Shown here: one piece after another, positions 46,415 to 54,658 of the stretch
Numbering within the stretch: position 1 is the first letter of the stretch
Layout: every line of letters starts with the position of its first letter
From: Dehalococcoides mccartyi CG5
GTDB lineage: Bacteria; Chloroflexota; Dehalococcoidia; Dehalococcoidales; Dehalococcoidaceae
Assembly: GCF_000830885.1 (NCBI RefSeq)
Contig: NZ_CP006951.1
Span: 310,001-374,000, forward strand
DNA length: 64,000 bases
Direction: 5' to 3'
Translations under genes and position numbers: made by a program
The notes under the pieces: generated by a model
The model's input: the letters and a program-made list of their open reading frames with translations, nothing else
Told to the model about the DNA's origin: nothing
The model's database searches: none

Positions 46415-46423
46415 CGGGGATTT

Positions 46424-46645
46424 ATGCCTAAGAAAGATGCAATAGAAGTTGAAGCGACAGTACTGGAGGCTTTGCCCAGTGCTGCTTTTCGCGTTCAGCT
46501 TTCAAACGGGCATGAAGTCTTGGCCCATATTTCGGGTAAAATGCGGGTACATTACATAAGGATTTTGCCCGGAGACAGAGTACTGGTGGAGTTATCTCCC
46601 TATGACTTGACCCGCGGCCGGGTTACATACCGATTCAAGTCATAG
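46424..46645 (+). CDS. infA: Translation initiation factor IF-1
   Basis: 73 residues of a single S1/OB fold: [59 protein letters not shown]. It blocks the ribosomal A site during initiation. It precedes rpmJ and rpsM as in many bacteria. Confidence 0.97.
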   Translation: MPKKDAIEVEATVLEALPSAAFRVQLSNGHEVLAHISGKMRVHYIRILPGDRVLVELSPYDLTRGRVTYRFKS

Positions 46646-46673
46646 GTTTGGGAAGGATACAGGAGAACAGTAA

Positions 46674-46787
46674 ATGAAGGTTAGAGCTTCGGTAAAGACA
46701 ATGTGCGAAAAGTGCAAAATAGTGAAACGTAACGGGGTGGTTAGAAATATTTGCACCAACCCCAAACATAAACAGAGGCAGGGTTAA
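46674..46787 (+). CDS. rpmJ: 50S ribosomal protein L36
   Basis: A 37-residue gene read directly because it is below normal cut-offs: [20 protein letters not shown], then a C-x4-H end (CTNPKH). The C-x2-C-x12-C-x4-H pattern is the zinc-binding (C+) form. AGGAGAACAGTAA precedes the ATG. It lies between infA and rpsM, the standard place. Confidence 0.96.
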
Positions 46788-46796
46788 GGAGGCATT

Positions 46797-47186
46797 ATGG
46801 TTCGCATAGCGGGTACAGATATACCCGATAACAAACAGGTTTATTTCTCGTTGCAGTATATATTCGGTATCGGCCCTGCTCGCAGTGAGAAAGTACTTGT
46901 TCAGGCGGGTGTGGATAAAACGATTCGGGTTAATAAACTGACCGATGAGGAAATCAACCGCCTTAGGGAAATTATAGATAAAGAGTATCGGGTAGAAGGG
47001 GATCTTCGCAAGGAAATTACCCTCAATATCAAGCGGCTTATTGATATTGGCTGTTACCGTGGTATTCGCCATAAGCACAATTTGCCGGTACGTGGCCAGC
47101 GCACCAAAACTAATGCCCGTACTCGTCGTGGCCCGCGCAAGACTGTGGCAGGGCGTGGACAAAAACGTGGCGCAACTAAGAAATAA
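46797..47186 (+). CDS. rpsM: 30S ribosomal protein S13
   Basis: 129 residues: [34 protein letters not shown], and the C-terminal [20 protein letters not shown]-type tail. 30S head protein bridging to the 50S. AAGGAGG precedes the ATG. Confidence 0.97.
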   Translation: MVRIAGTDIPDNKQVYFSLQYIFGIGPARSEKVLVQAGVDKTIRVNKLTDEEINRLREIIDKEYRVEGDLRKEITLNIKRLIDIGCYRGIRHKHNLPVRGQRTKTNARTRRGPRKTVAGRGQKRGATKK

Positions 47187-47211
47187 ACGCTAAGTAGCGT
47201 AGGAGGATATA

Positions 47212-47604
47212 ATGGCAGTTAAAAAGCGTGCCGGTGCCAAGAAAAAAGAGAAGAAAGTAATACCTGTAGGTAAGGCCTATGTACAGGCTACCTTTAATAA
47301 TACTATCGTAACTCTGACTGACCTGCAGGGCAACGTTATTGCCTGGGCCAGCTGTGGTACTGCCGGTTTCAAGGGCTCGCGCAAGGGTACTCCCTATGCC
47401 GCCCAGATGGCCGCTCAGACCGCTGCCCGCAAGGCTGCTGAAAGCGGTCTGCGTCAGGTAGAGGTACTGGTAAAGGGACCGGGCAGCGGCCGTGAAGCTG
47501 CTATCCGTTCTCTTCAGGCTTCAGGTATAAATGTGACCGCAATAAGGGACGTCACACCCATTCCTCATAATGGTTGCCGTCCTCCCAAGAGAAGGAGGGT
47601 ATAG
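47212..47604 (+). CDS. rpsK: 30S ribosomal protein S11
   Basis: 130 residues: [60 protein letters not shown], and the C-terminal [15 protein letters not shown]. Platform protein. Confidence 0.97.
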   Translation: MAVKKRAGAKKKEKKVIPVGKAYVQATFNNTIVTLTDLQGNVIAWASCGTAGFKGSRKGTPYAAQMAAQTAARKAAESGLRQVEVLVKGPGSGREAAIRSLQASGINVTAIRDVTPIPHNGCRPPKRRRV

Positions 47605-47613
47605 AGGTAGAAT

Positions 47614-48237
47614 ATGTCTAGAGAAACAGGTGCAGTTTGCAGGATGTGCCGCCGTAGCGGCGATAAGTTGTTCTTAAAGGGCGACAAGTGCGTTACCAAA
47701 TGTGTTTTTGAAAAACGCCCCAAGCCCCCCGGCCCTCAGCTGGGCAGACCCCGCCGTCTGTCTGACCGCGGTCAGCAGCTTCGGCAGAAACAGAGCATAC
47801 GCTGGAGCTATGGTATGACGGAGCGTCAGTTCCGCCGTTTCTTCGGCTTGGCTAATGCTCAGCCCGGTGTTACCGGTGATAATATGATGATTCTTTTGGA
47901 ACGCCGTCTGGATAATGTTTTGTTCCGCTTGGGTTTTGGCACATCACGTGCCCAGGCCAGACAGATTGTTATGCACGGACATATATTGGTAAACGGCCAG
48001 AAAACCGATATTCCTTCCTATCTGATTAAAGAAGGTCAGGAAATAACTGTACGTGAAACCAGCAAGGCTACTGCATATTTCAAAACTTTAGCCGAAAATA
48101 TTGAAGCCAAGGCAATTCCTGGTTGGTTAAGCTTGGATCGAAAAACCCTTTCCGGCAAGGTCATTAGTCTGCCTAATGCCGGTGATATAGACGCTAGATT
48201 CGATGCTCAGACCGTAGTTGAGTACTACTCCAGGTAA
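47614..48237 (+). CDS. rpsD: 30S ribosomal protein S4
   Basis: 207 residues: N-terminal CRMCRR and CVTKC cysteines that may bind zinc, [19 protein letters not shown], and the S4 RNA-binding domain [20 protein letters not shown] with [12 protein letters not shown]. Primary 16S binder. Confidence 0.96.
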   Translation: MSRETGAVCRMCRRSGDKLFLKGDKCVTKCVFEKRPKPPGPQLGRPRRLSDRGQQLRQKQSIRWSYGMTERQFRRFFGLANAQPGVTGDNMMILLERRLDNVLFRLGFGTSRAQARQIVMHGHILVNGQKTDIPSYLIKEGQEITVRETSKATAYFKTLAENIEAKAIPGWLSLDRKTLSGKVISLPNAGDIDARFDAQTVVEYYSR

Positions 48238-48257
48238 CTAGTATAAGGAGGTATTTC

Positions 48258-49250
48258 GTGTCTGATCTAGCTATACCCACAATTAGTTGCACCGAGAGCG
48301 ACGGCAAGTACGGACGCTTTGTGGTAGAGCCTTTGGAAAAAGGTTTCGGGACTACTATGGGTAATTCACTTCGCCGTATACTTCTTAGCTATCTGGACGG
48401 GGTTGCTATTACCCGTGTCCGGATAGATGGTATCCAGCATGAGTTTTGTGCTCTGCCCAAGGCCAAAGAAGATACACTTGATTTTTTGTTGAACCTTAAA
48501 AATATAAGGGTTGAGAGCCTTTCAGGACTTGAGGGTATTTTGTACCTGAGAGCTTCCGGCTCCAAGGTGGTTACGGCAGCAGATATTGAACCCTCAAATG
48601 ATTTTGAGGTAGTAAATCCTGAGCTATATCTGCTTACCCTTGATTCAGATGATGCTGTTTTGAATGTGGAACTTGAAGTAGAGCTTGGCCGGGGCTATCG
48701 TCCTCCGGAAAGCGCCGAGAATACGCCTATAGGCACTATTCCGGTCGATGCCATCTTCACCCCCATTCGCAAGGTGAACTTTACCACCGAGCCTATGCAT
48801 GTAGGCCGTGAAACCAGTCTTGAACGTTTGGTGCTTGAGGTATGGACTGACGGTACAGTAGAACCTGCCACCGCAGTCAGCCGCTCAGCTGATATTCTGG
48901 TGAAACAGTTTGCGTCTCTGGTTAGCCACAGCAAGGTAGTGGCTGAAATAGAAGCCAGCGAGCCGGTTAAATACACTATACCGGAAGAAAAATATAACAT
49001 GCCTATTGAACAGTTGGATCTGTCTGTCAGGGCAGTAAATTGCCTGCGTCATGCCGGCATAACTACCGTAGGCGAGGTCATAAACAGGGGAACCAAGGAA
49101 CTGCTTACTTTGCGCAACTTTGGCCTTAAGTCTCTGACGGAGCTTGAGGACAGACTAAAGACCATTGGTTTGTCCCTGAACCCTGAAGATGAGTTGTTTG
49201 AAGAAGCTGAAAACAATAAGAAGAAAAACAAGGGCATAGACGAAGACTAA
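48258..49250 (+). CDS. rpoA: RNA polymerase alpha subunit
   Basis: 330 residues: N-terminal dimerisation/assembly domain (FVVEPLEKGFGTTMGNSLRR, LLSYLDGVAITRVRIDGIQH), an acidic linker and the alpha-CTD (about 245-315, IEQLDLSVRAVNCLRHAGI, LLTLRNFGLKSLTELEDRL). GTG start at 48258 with AAGGAGG upstream. Confidence 0.97.
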   Translation: MSDLAIPTISCTESDGKYGRFVVEPLEKGFGTTMGNSLRRILLSYLDGVAITRVRIDGIQHEFCALPKAKEDTLDFLLNLKNIRVESLSGLEGILYLRASGSKVVTAADIEPSNDFEVVNPELYLLTLDSDDAVLNVELEVELGRGYRPPESAENTPIGTIPVDAIFTPIRKVNFTTEPMHVGRETSLERLVLEVWTDGTVEPATAVSRSADILVKQFASLVSHSKVVAEIEASEPVKYTIPEEKYNMPIEQLDLSVRAVNCLRHAGITTVGEVINRGTKELLTLRNFGLKSLTELEDRLKTIGLSLNPEDELFEEAENNKKKNKGIDED

Positions 49251-49280
49251 AACTTGTACTTGCACATAAGGTGAGGAAAT

Positions 49281-49634
49281 ATGAGACACAAAGTATCAGG
49301 TAGAAGATTTGATAGACCCACTGGCCAGAGAATGTCGCTTTACCGCAATCTGGTAACGGATCTTTTAAATTATGAGGAGATTACTATCTCCGAGCCACGG
49401 GCAAAGGAAATACGGAGCATGGCTGAAAAGATGATTACTCTGGGTAAAAAGGGTACTCTGGCTTCCCGCCGCCGTGCTTTGGCTTTCGTGTATATGCCCG
49501 GTATTGTTGAGAAGGTTTTTGAAGACCTGTCAAAGCGATATGCTGAGCGTCCGGGTGGTTATACTCGCATGACCAAGCTTGGTCCCCGTCAGGGTGATGG
49601 TGCCGAGATGGTTAAACTGGAACTTATCAAGTAG
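49281..49634 (+). CDS. rplQ: 50S ribosomal protein L17
   Basis: 117 residues: [41 protein letters not shown] and [21 protein letters not shown]. Tunnel-exit protein ending the alpha section. Confidence 0.96.
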
Positions 49635-49667
49635 CTTTTTGGGAGGGGTATTATCTCACCCAGGGTA

Positions 49668-50411
49668 TTGATGGTAATAGAATATGAGGGCACCAGATAT
49701 TCGGGTTTTCAGATTCAGGACAAAGGTGCTACTATACAGGGAGAGCTGGAAACAGCTATCCGGAAATTAACAAGTGAACAGACCAGAGTGAGTGGTTCCG
49801 GAAGGACAGATGCCGGGGTACACGCGGCTTACCAGGTAGTCAGTTACCTGACGGAATCTTCACTGGGGTTGGAAAAAATTAAAGGCGGGTTAAATTATTA
49901 CCTGCCGCCGGACATAGCCGTAAAAGAAGTCCACTTTGTAGCCGAAAACTTTGATGTGAGACGCAGGGCTATCAGCCGTGAGTACTCTTACCATATATTA
50001 AATAGCAAAACTCGCTCACCGCTTGCCAGACTTCAGGCCTGGCAGGTGCCTTACAAGCTGGATATAAAGCTTATGGAACAGGCTTTTAAGATGCTTGAAG
50101 GGGAGCATGACTTTATCGCTTTTGCCTCCAGTCTGGGGCCGGAGATAAAGAAAACTGTCCGCCGGGTTAATTGGACACGGTTAGATATTGTAGAGGACAG
50201 GCTGATATTACGGATTGAGGCCAATTCCTTTCTTACCCACCAGGTGAGAAATACTATTGGAGTACTAGTGGAACTGGGACGCGGGACTATTAGCATGGGC
50301 GAGTTTGGGGCATTATTTGAGGCTAAAACCCCCGGACTGGCGGGGCCGGCAGCGCCGGCTTGTGGACTGAGCCTCGTTCGGGTAAACTATAGAGAACCTT
50401 TTGGGAGTTAA
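49668..50411 (+). CDS. truA: tRNA pseudouridine(38-40) synthase TruA
   Basis: Modifies the tRNA anticodon arm. From TTG 49668 there are 247 residues with EYEGTRYSGFQIQ, the catalytic Asp in SGSGRTDAGVHAAYQ (about residues 43-57) and FLTHQVRNTIGVLVELGRG. The conserved first strand seems to begin earlier: the upstream codons read I-I-S-P-R-V before L-M-V-I-E-Y. GGGAGGGG at 49641-49648 sits just before ATT 49650/ATC 49653, so a rare start codon is possible. Confidence 0.93.
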   Translation: MMVIEYEGTRYSGFQIQDKGATIQGELETAIRKLTSEQTRVSGSGRTDAGVHAAYQVVSYLTESSLGLEKIKGGLNYYLPPDIAVKEVHFVAENFDVRRRAISREYSYHILNSKTRSPLARLQAWQVPYKLDIKLMEQAFKMLEGEHDFIAFASSLGPEIKKTVRRVNWTRLDIVEDRLILRIEANSFLTHQVRNTIGVLVELGRGTISMGEFGALFEAKTPGLAGPAAPACGLSLVRVNYREPFGS

Positions 50412-50412
50412 G

Positions 50413-50844
50413 ATGAACACTTACACAGTTAAAGCTAATGACATAAAACGGGATTGGCACGTAATAGATGCCTCCGGCCGTGTGCTGGGTGAGGTAGCTG
50501 CTGAAGCGGCCAAATACCTCATGGGCAAGCACAAACCCATGTTCTGCCGCAATCTGGATTGCGGTGACTACGTGGTTATCGTAAATGCAAAGAAGATAAC
50601 GGTTACCGGCAACAAGCTGGACCAGAAGATGTATTATCGCCATTCCGGCTTCCCCGGCGGTTTCCGCCAGGAAAAACTGGGTGACCTTCTGAAAACCAAG
50701 CCTTTGTTTGTGATTGAACATGCTGTAAAGGGCATGATTCCCCGCAATACCTTGGGTGCCCAGATTTTGGCTAAATTAAAGGTCTATGAAGGTGCGGAAC
50801 ACCCCCATGCCTCTCAGACCGGCGTAGTAAGCAAGGAGTCTTAA
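50413..50844 (+). CDS. rplM: 50S ribosomal protein L13
   Basis: 143 residues: WHVIDASGRVLGEVAAEAAK, YLMGKHKPMFCRNLDCGDYV, YRHSGFPGGFR and VKGMIPRNTLGAQ. The ATG at 50413 has GGGAG 5 bases upstream, inside the truA end; the TTG at 50401 in frame is unnecessary. Confidence 0.97.
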   Translation: MNTYTVKANDIKRDWHVIDASGRVLGEVAAEAAKYLMGKHKPMFCRNLDCGDYVVIVNAKKITVTGNKLDQKMYYRHSGFPGGFRQEKLGDLLKTKPLFVIEHAVKGMIPRNTLGAQILAKLKVYEGAEHPHASQTGVVSKES

Positions 50845-50856
50845 CGGGAGATAGTA

Positions 50857-51255
50857 ATGGTAGAGAAGAATACTTATTTTATTGGTGTTGGTCGGCGTAA
50901 GACCGCAGTTGCCACTGTAAAACTGATGAGCGGCAACGGCGTTATAGTGATTGATGGCAAGCCCATCGAAGAACGTTTTACCCGCATTCAGGAACGCAAT
51001 GTTATTCTAAACCCCATGATGGTTACCGATACCATGGGCAAGTTTAACGCTGTTATAAAGGTTCTCGGAGGCGGCGTCACCGGTCAGAGCGGGGCTATTG
51101 CCCATGGCATTGCCCGCGCCCTTGAAAAGACCGATGAGAAACTGCGTGCTGCCCTTAAGAGCAATGGCCTTCTTACCCGGGATGATCGGACTAAAGAACG
51201 CAAGAAGCCCGGTCTGAAACGTGCCCGCAAGGCTCCTCAGTACACTAAACGTTAA
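50857..51255 (+). CDS. rpsI: 30S ribosomal protein S9
   Basis: 132 residues: YFIGVGRRKTAVATVKL, VKVLGGGVTGQSGAIAHGIARAL-type core and the C-terminal KKPGLKRARKAPQYTKR that reaches P-site tRNA. Last gene of the superoperon, followed by a terminator. Confidence 0.97.
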   Translation: MVEKNTYFIGVGRRKTAVATVKLMSGNGVIVIDGKPIEERFTRIQERNVILNPMMVTDTMGKFNAVIKVLGGGVTGQSGAIAHGIARALEKTDEKLRAALKSNGLLTRDDRTKERKKPGLKRARKAPQYTKR

Positions 51256-51278
51256 GACTGTCTATATATACATAAAAC

Positions 51279-51308
51279 AAAGACCGGAACCTCAAAGTTC
51301 CGGTCTTT
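51279..51308. terminator. Terminator at the end of the ribosomal superoperon
   Basis: AAAGACCGGAAC (51279-51290) pairs perfectly with GTTCCGGTCTTT (51297-51308) around a 6-base loop; T's follow on the plus side and complementary A's flank the other side. It can serve both rpsI (plus) and the small membrane gene (minus). Confidence 0.9.
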
Positions 51309-51330
51309 TTATTGGTTGAAAACAGGTTAT

Positions 51331-51525
51331 TTAGTTCCCGCGTTCGTCTCTGAAATAGCGCACCACTCCGATAATAGCTGTGAGCAGGCCAATAGCCATA
51401 CAAAGTATACCGAGGACTGTTTGGGAAAAAGATAGGCTGTCAATATCGGTTGGCTGCAAGTAGGTAAAGATACCTATGCCTATCATAACTATCCCCAGAC
51501 CGAGGTAAAAAAGACTGGTTTTCAT
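51331..51525 (-). CDS. Small two-helix membrane protein, function unknown
   Basis: 64 residues with two hydrophobic helices (about 5-22 and 33-54), a short PTDIDSLS loop and a basic end YFRDERGN. I recognise no family. The ATG has CGGAG 6 bases upstream, an extended -10 TGT TATAAT lies at 51553-51561, and the superoperon terminator works in its direction, so it looks like a complete monocistronic unit. Confidence 0.65.
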   Translation of the reverse strand: MKTSLFYLGLGIVMIGIGIFTYLQPTDIDSLSFSQTVLGILCMAIGLLTAIIGVVRYFRDERGN

Positions 51526-51552
51526 GAATAACTCCGGAAAATTAATTTAAAT

Positions 51553-51561
51553 ATTATAACA
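51553..51561 (-). promoter_or_regulatory. Extended -10 promoter of the small membrane gene
   Basis: The minus strand reads TGT TATAAT, 28 bases before the ATG at 51525. No clear -35. Confidence 0.5.
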
Positions 51562-51716
51562 TATGAGTACCTTGATTTGGGATGTGAGGAAGAGAACAAG
51601 ATGGTTGGCAGATTTATCAGGTGATTGGAAACCCCTGCAGTGAAACACTGTCGGATAATCTCCAGTATTTAATCTCATTCTGGTGACACTTGTTATTATC
51701 TTTTTGTCTATTAAGA

Positions 51717-51902
51717 TTATGCCAATAGCAAGTTAATCATAGTGTCTTCCCCAAAATACTTGCAGAGAAGCTCAAATGGTGCGGCAGGATTCCCGCTGAG
51801 CACCCATATGGGGCATGAGAGGAAAGGGTTATATAAAGTCTTCATGATGCCCGTAAAACCATCCTGTGCCCTTTGAGCAACCCTCTGGCTGCTGTCTTGG
51901 CA
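51717..51902 (-). pseudogene. Possible gene remnant or unrecognised short ORF
   Basis: The minus frame stays open for 61 codons between TAG (51905-51903) and TAA (51719-51717). The residues read like real protein, for example LYNPFLSCPIWVLSGNPAAP and FELLCKYFGEDTM, but there is no start codon with a ribosome site (an ATG at 51845 would give 42 residues). No homology is recognised. It could be the tail of a lost gene, or chance. Confidence 0.25.
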
Positions 51903-51921
51903 CTATCTGCTGTAAAAGAAT

Positions 51922-52989
51922 TTAGCTTTCGGCTAATTTCCGTTTGAAGTAGTCAACCGCGTCTATCGGGTAAGGGTCTACCCCGGTCAGGAAAGCCAGA
52001 TACAGGCTTACGAAGTCTCCCTGAAGTATCAGGCTGAGTGTTTGGCAGAGGGGACTAAAGCCGTAACCGTCAATGCTGAAAACGGGTATTTTGGCCAGAT
52101 GAAGCATATCAGTGGTAATCCGCATGCGCTGGTGGATGCGTTTAGACAGATAGGTGGTTTTAAACATCACTGCCGCCCAGTAACGGCCAGAACTCCGGGG
52201 CAGTTCGTAGCCCACCACCGAGTTATGGTTCATCTCAGGTATTTCTTCGGCAAAGGAAAAGCATTTAGCATTTTCGTTCAACTGGGTTTTAAAACGGCGG
52301 GCTGCCGGGAATGTTACTCCGGAGCCAAATGCCATAACCGCCCGTCCTTCCAGTTTGCCAGCCAGCTGTTTAGCGGAATTGTTGGTAGTCTGGTGTTTTT
52401 CTGACAGCCTTTCCGCAATCTGGGACAGCACTATCAGGCTTTCACTTACTTCGGCAGATTTGTTGGGTATAAAGCCCAGCTGGTGGAGAATGCTTAAAAT
52501 AGGTAGCACTCCATAGGCAATGGCAGTGCTGGGGCGGTAAGTATAGTCGTAAATCAGTCCGGGTATATTATGAGCAGTAGCCATTTCTTTCAGCTGTCCA
52601 CCAGTGGTTAAAACCAAAAGTTTGGCATGGCGGTTGAGGGCTTGATTAAAGCAGGAGACCACCTCTTCGGTTGAGCCGGAACTGCTGGAAGCAATAACCA
52701 GTGTATCTGCAGATACATATGCCGGTAGCAAATAATCTTGATGCAGGTAGATGGGGATTTTGCACTCATCCCGCACTATCCGTTCTGCCAGCTGGGCACC
52801 CACCCCTGAAGTACCCATGCCCAGTATTACCACCTGTTTGATAGTGCGGTAATCTTCAGGCAGGCTTAAGGCTTCTGCTGTTTCCCATGACTGTTTACAG
52901 AGCAGGGGCATGCGTTTAAGCTCATCCAGCATGTGGTGAGGGTCAAGTTTTTCATACATATTCAGGTCATCAAGATTGATAATATCCAT
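51922..52989 (-). CDS. Bifunctional phosphoglucose/phosphomannose isomerase (SIS domain)
   Basis: 355 residues of the dual-specificity PGI/PMI group: SIS motifs VVILGMGTSGVGAQLAERI (about 50) and VIASSSSGSTEEVVSCFNQAL (about 95), catalytic-region EEIPEMNHNSVVGYE and C-terminal NPYPIDAVDY-like DPYPIDAVDYFKRKL. It interconverts fructose 6-phosphate with glucose 6-phosphate or mannose 6-phosphate. ATG 52989 follows GGGGA; the TTG at 53004 lacks a ribosome site. It lies 24 bases after the phosphohexomutase. Confidence 0.9.
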   Translation of the reverse strand: MDIINLDDLNMYEKLDPHHMLDELKRMPLLCKQSWETAEALSLPEDYRTIKQVVILGMGTSGVGAQLAERIVRDECKIPIYLHQDYLLPAYVSADTLVIASSSSGSTEEVVSCFNQALNRHAKLLVLTTGGQLKEMATAHNIPGLIYDYTYRPSTAIAYGVLPILSILHQLGFIPNKSAEVSESLIVLSQIAERLSEKHQTTNNSAKQLAGKLEGRAVMAFGSGVTFPAARRFKTQLNENAKCFSFAEEIPEMNHNSVVGYELPRSSGRYWAAVMFKTTYLSKRIHQRMRITTDMLHLAKIPVFSIDGYGFSPLCQTLSLILQGDFVSLYLAFLTGVDPYPIDAVDYFKRKLAES

Positions 52990-53013
52990 CAGGTATATCC
53001 CCAAGACAATATT

Positions 53014-54441
53014 TTAGATACCGGAAAGTTTGCGGCCGTTTTCAAGCAAAGAGGCGGTTTTATCCTGACTGGGGCTTTCGGCATATATCCGCAGGAGCGG
53101 TTCGGTACCCGAAAAGCGGATAAGAAGCCAGCTGCCGTCTTCCAGCTTGTAGCGGAATCCATCCAGCCTGTCCGTGGAACTCACTTTGGTTTCAGCCAGA
53201 CTCTCCGGTTTTTGGTTTGCCAGATGGTTCATTATTTCTTCGCGGCGGGCTTCATCAAAGGTATAGTCAACTCTGTTGTAATAATGAGGCCCTACCTTGG
53301 AATACAGATATTCAAGCATCTTGGCAGGTGATTTGCCGGTAGTAATCATAAAATCCAGAAAATACGCCCCTGCCAGTATGGCGTCACGTTCAGGCACGTG
53401 CCCGGCAAAGCCATAGCCGCCGCTTTCCTCTCCGCCGATAAGGGCATTTTGCTCTATCATTACGGGGGAGACATATTTGAAGCCCACTTTGGTTTCAAAT
53501 ACCGGTACATTATAAAGCTTCCCCAGCTTGTCTATCATGCTGGAGTTGGTAATGGTTTTAACCAGCGGCCCGCGCAGTCCTTTTACTTCCAGAATATAGA
53601 GTGCCAGCAGGGAGAAAACCTGAAGCTGGTTAAGAAAATTGCCCATTTCGTCTACCACACCCAGACGGTCAGAATCACCATCAGTAGCCAGCCCTATATC
53701 TGAGCGTATATCCTTGACAAGCCTCATCAGCTTATTCAGGTTTGGGGCAATCGGTTCAGGCTGAAGCACATCAGGAAAATTGGGGTTGGGTTCGGCGTTT
53801 ATTTCGTTCAAACGATTGCAGCCGCCCTCAAGCAGGTGCTTGAAATAGCCTATGCCGGCGCCGTACATAGAGTCTATGGCTATGTTGAAACCGGCTTCCC
53901 GCAGTTTTTCAATATCTACCAGTTTGCTTATTTGCTCAAAATAGGCGGGTGCAAGGTCTATACATTCAATAAGTCCGCGGGAAACAGCTGTGTCAAAATC
54001 CAGACGGGATACCGAAGGGTTATCTCCCAGTTTGGCTATTTCTGTTTCAATGGCAGTTATCATGTAGGTAGGGGCACTTGCTCCGTCCGCTGATTTTACT
54101 TTAAATCCGTTCCAGATGGCGGGGTTGTGGCTGGCGGTAATTATTACGGCACCTGCGGCTTTCAGGTTTACCACCCCATGGCTGATTACCGGTGTAGGGG
54201 TGGGGCATGAACCAAAATAGGTTTTTATGCCGCTGGCCGCCATTACTTCGGCAACCAAACGGGCAAAATCCGCTGAGGCAAAGCGGGTATCGTAGCCGAT
54301 TACCAGAGAAAGGTTATCGGGGCTGGTATTTTTCAGGTAAGCGGCAGTAGCTTGGGCACAGACAGAGACATTTTCAAAGGTGAAGTCTTTGGCAATAATG
54401 CCGCGCCAGCCATCAGTACCGAACTTAATTTGGCTTGTTAT
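53014..54441 (-). CDS. Phosphoglucomutase/phosphomannomutase with a non-standard start codon
   Basis: The frame encodes a full alpha-D-phosphohexomutase: KFGTDGWRGIIAKDFTFENV at the N-terminus, the phosphoserine loop IITASHNPAIWNGFK, the metal loop DGDSDRLGVVD, sugar loop GGEESGGYGF and phosphate loop RFSGTEPLLRIY. Conserved sequence runs upstream of the first ATG/GTG/TTG (54258) to about 54429. Between it and the previous in-frame stop there is no ATG, GTG or TTG. ATA at 54441, 9 bases after AAGGGGG, is the best start and gives 475 residues. It overlaps the small membrane gene by 17 bases. Confidence 0.88.
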   Translation of the reverse strand: MTSQIKFGTDGWRGIIAKDFTFENVSVCAQATAAYLKNTSPDNLSLVIGYDTRFASADFARLVAEVMAASGIKTYFGSCPTPTPVISHGVVNLKAAGAVIITASHNPAIWNGFKVKSADGASAPTYMITAIETEIAKLGDNPSVSRLDFDTAVSRGLIECIDLAPAYFEQISKLVDIEKLREAGFNIAIDSMYGAGIGYFKHLLEGGCNRLNEINAEPNPNFPDVLQPEPIAPNLNKLMRLVKDIRSDIGLATDGDSDRLGVVDEMGNFLNQLQVFSLLALYILEVKGLRGPLVKTITNSSMIDKLGKLYNVPVFETKVGFKYVSPVMIEQNALIGGEESGGYGFAGHVPERDAILAGAYFLDFMITTGKSPAKMLEYLYSKVGPHYYNRVDYTFDEARREEIMNHLANQKPESLAETKVSSTDRLDGFRYKLEDGSWLLIRFSGTEPLLRIYAESPSQDKTASLLENGRKLSGI

Positions 54442-54628
54442 TTTGGCTGTCCCCCTTGAAGAATTTGCTTAACATAAAGATAATAGCCCCCAGAATAAGC
54501 ACTACCGGCAGGAAGAGCACAATAATGACGAAAGTAAGTCCTGCCAGCCCCATTACGGTAGCCAGCATTATCACAGCCAGTTCAACCACAATTGCCCCAA
54601 AGAAGGCCAGCAATAAAGTTTTAATCAC
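54425..54628 (-). CDS. Small hydrophobic protein, function unknown
   Basis: 67 residues, nearly all membrane: two helices (about 3-28 and 30-54) then a polar tail KFFKGDSQNNKPN. I recognise no family. GTG 54628 has GGAAGG 7 bases upstream; GTG 54634 is too close to it. It is embedded between metK (30-base gap) and the phosphohexomutase (17-base overlap), whose ribosome site AAGGGGG lies in this gene's tail, so coupling is likely. Confidence 0.7.
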   Translation of the reverse strand: MIKTLLLAFFGAIVVELAVIMLATVMGLAGLTFVIIVLFLPVVLILGAIIFMLSKFFKGDSQNNKPN

Positions 54629-54658
54629 AAGCACACCTTCCTGTCGGTAGTAATATTT

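Larger units (their letters stand above)
51526..51921. other. Intergenic region with a possible decayed coding fragment
   Basis: This 396-base gap holds the promoter of the small membrane gene at its left edge and an open minus-strand frame at 51717-51902 (listed separately). Nothing else is recognised: no tRNA, no strong terminator for the pgi/pmi operon end. Confidence 0.6.

Noticed and set aside
53014-54258. Phosphohexomutase starting at 54258
   Set aside because: That start would remove the conserved KFGTDGWRG region and about 61 residues that are clearly encoded in frame upstream.
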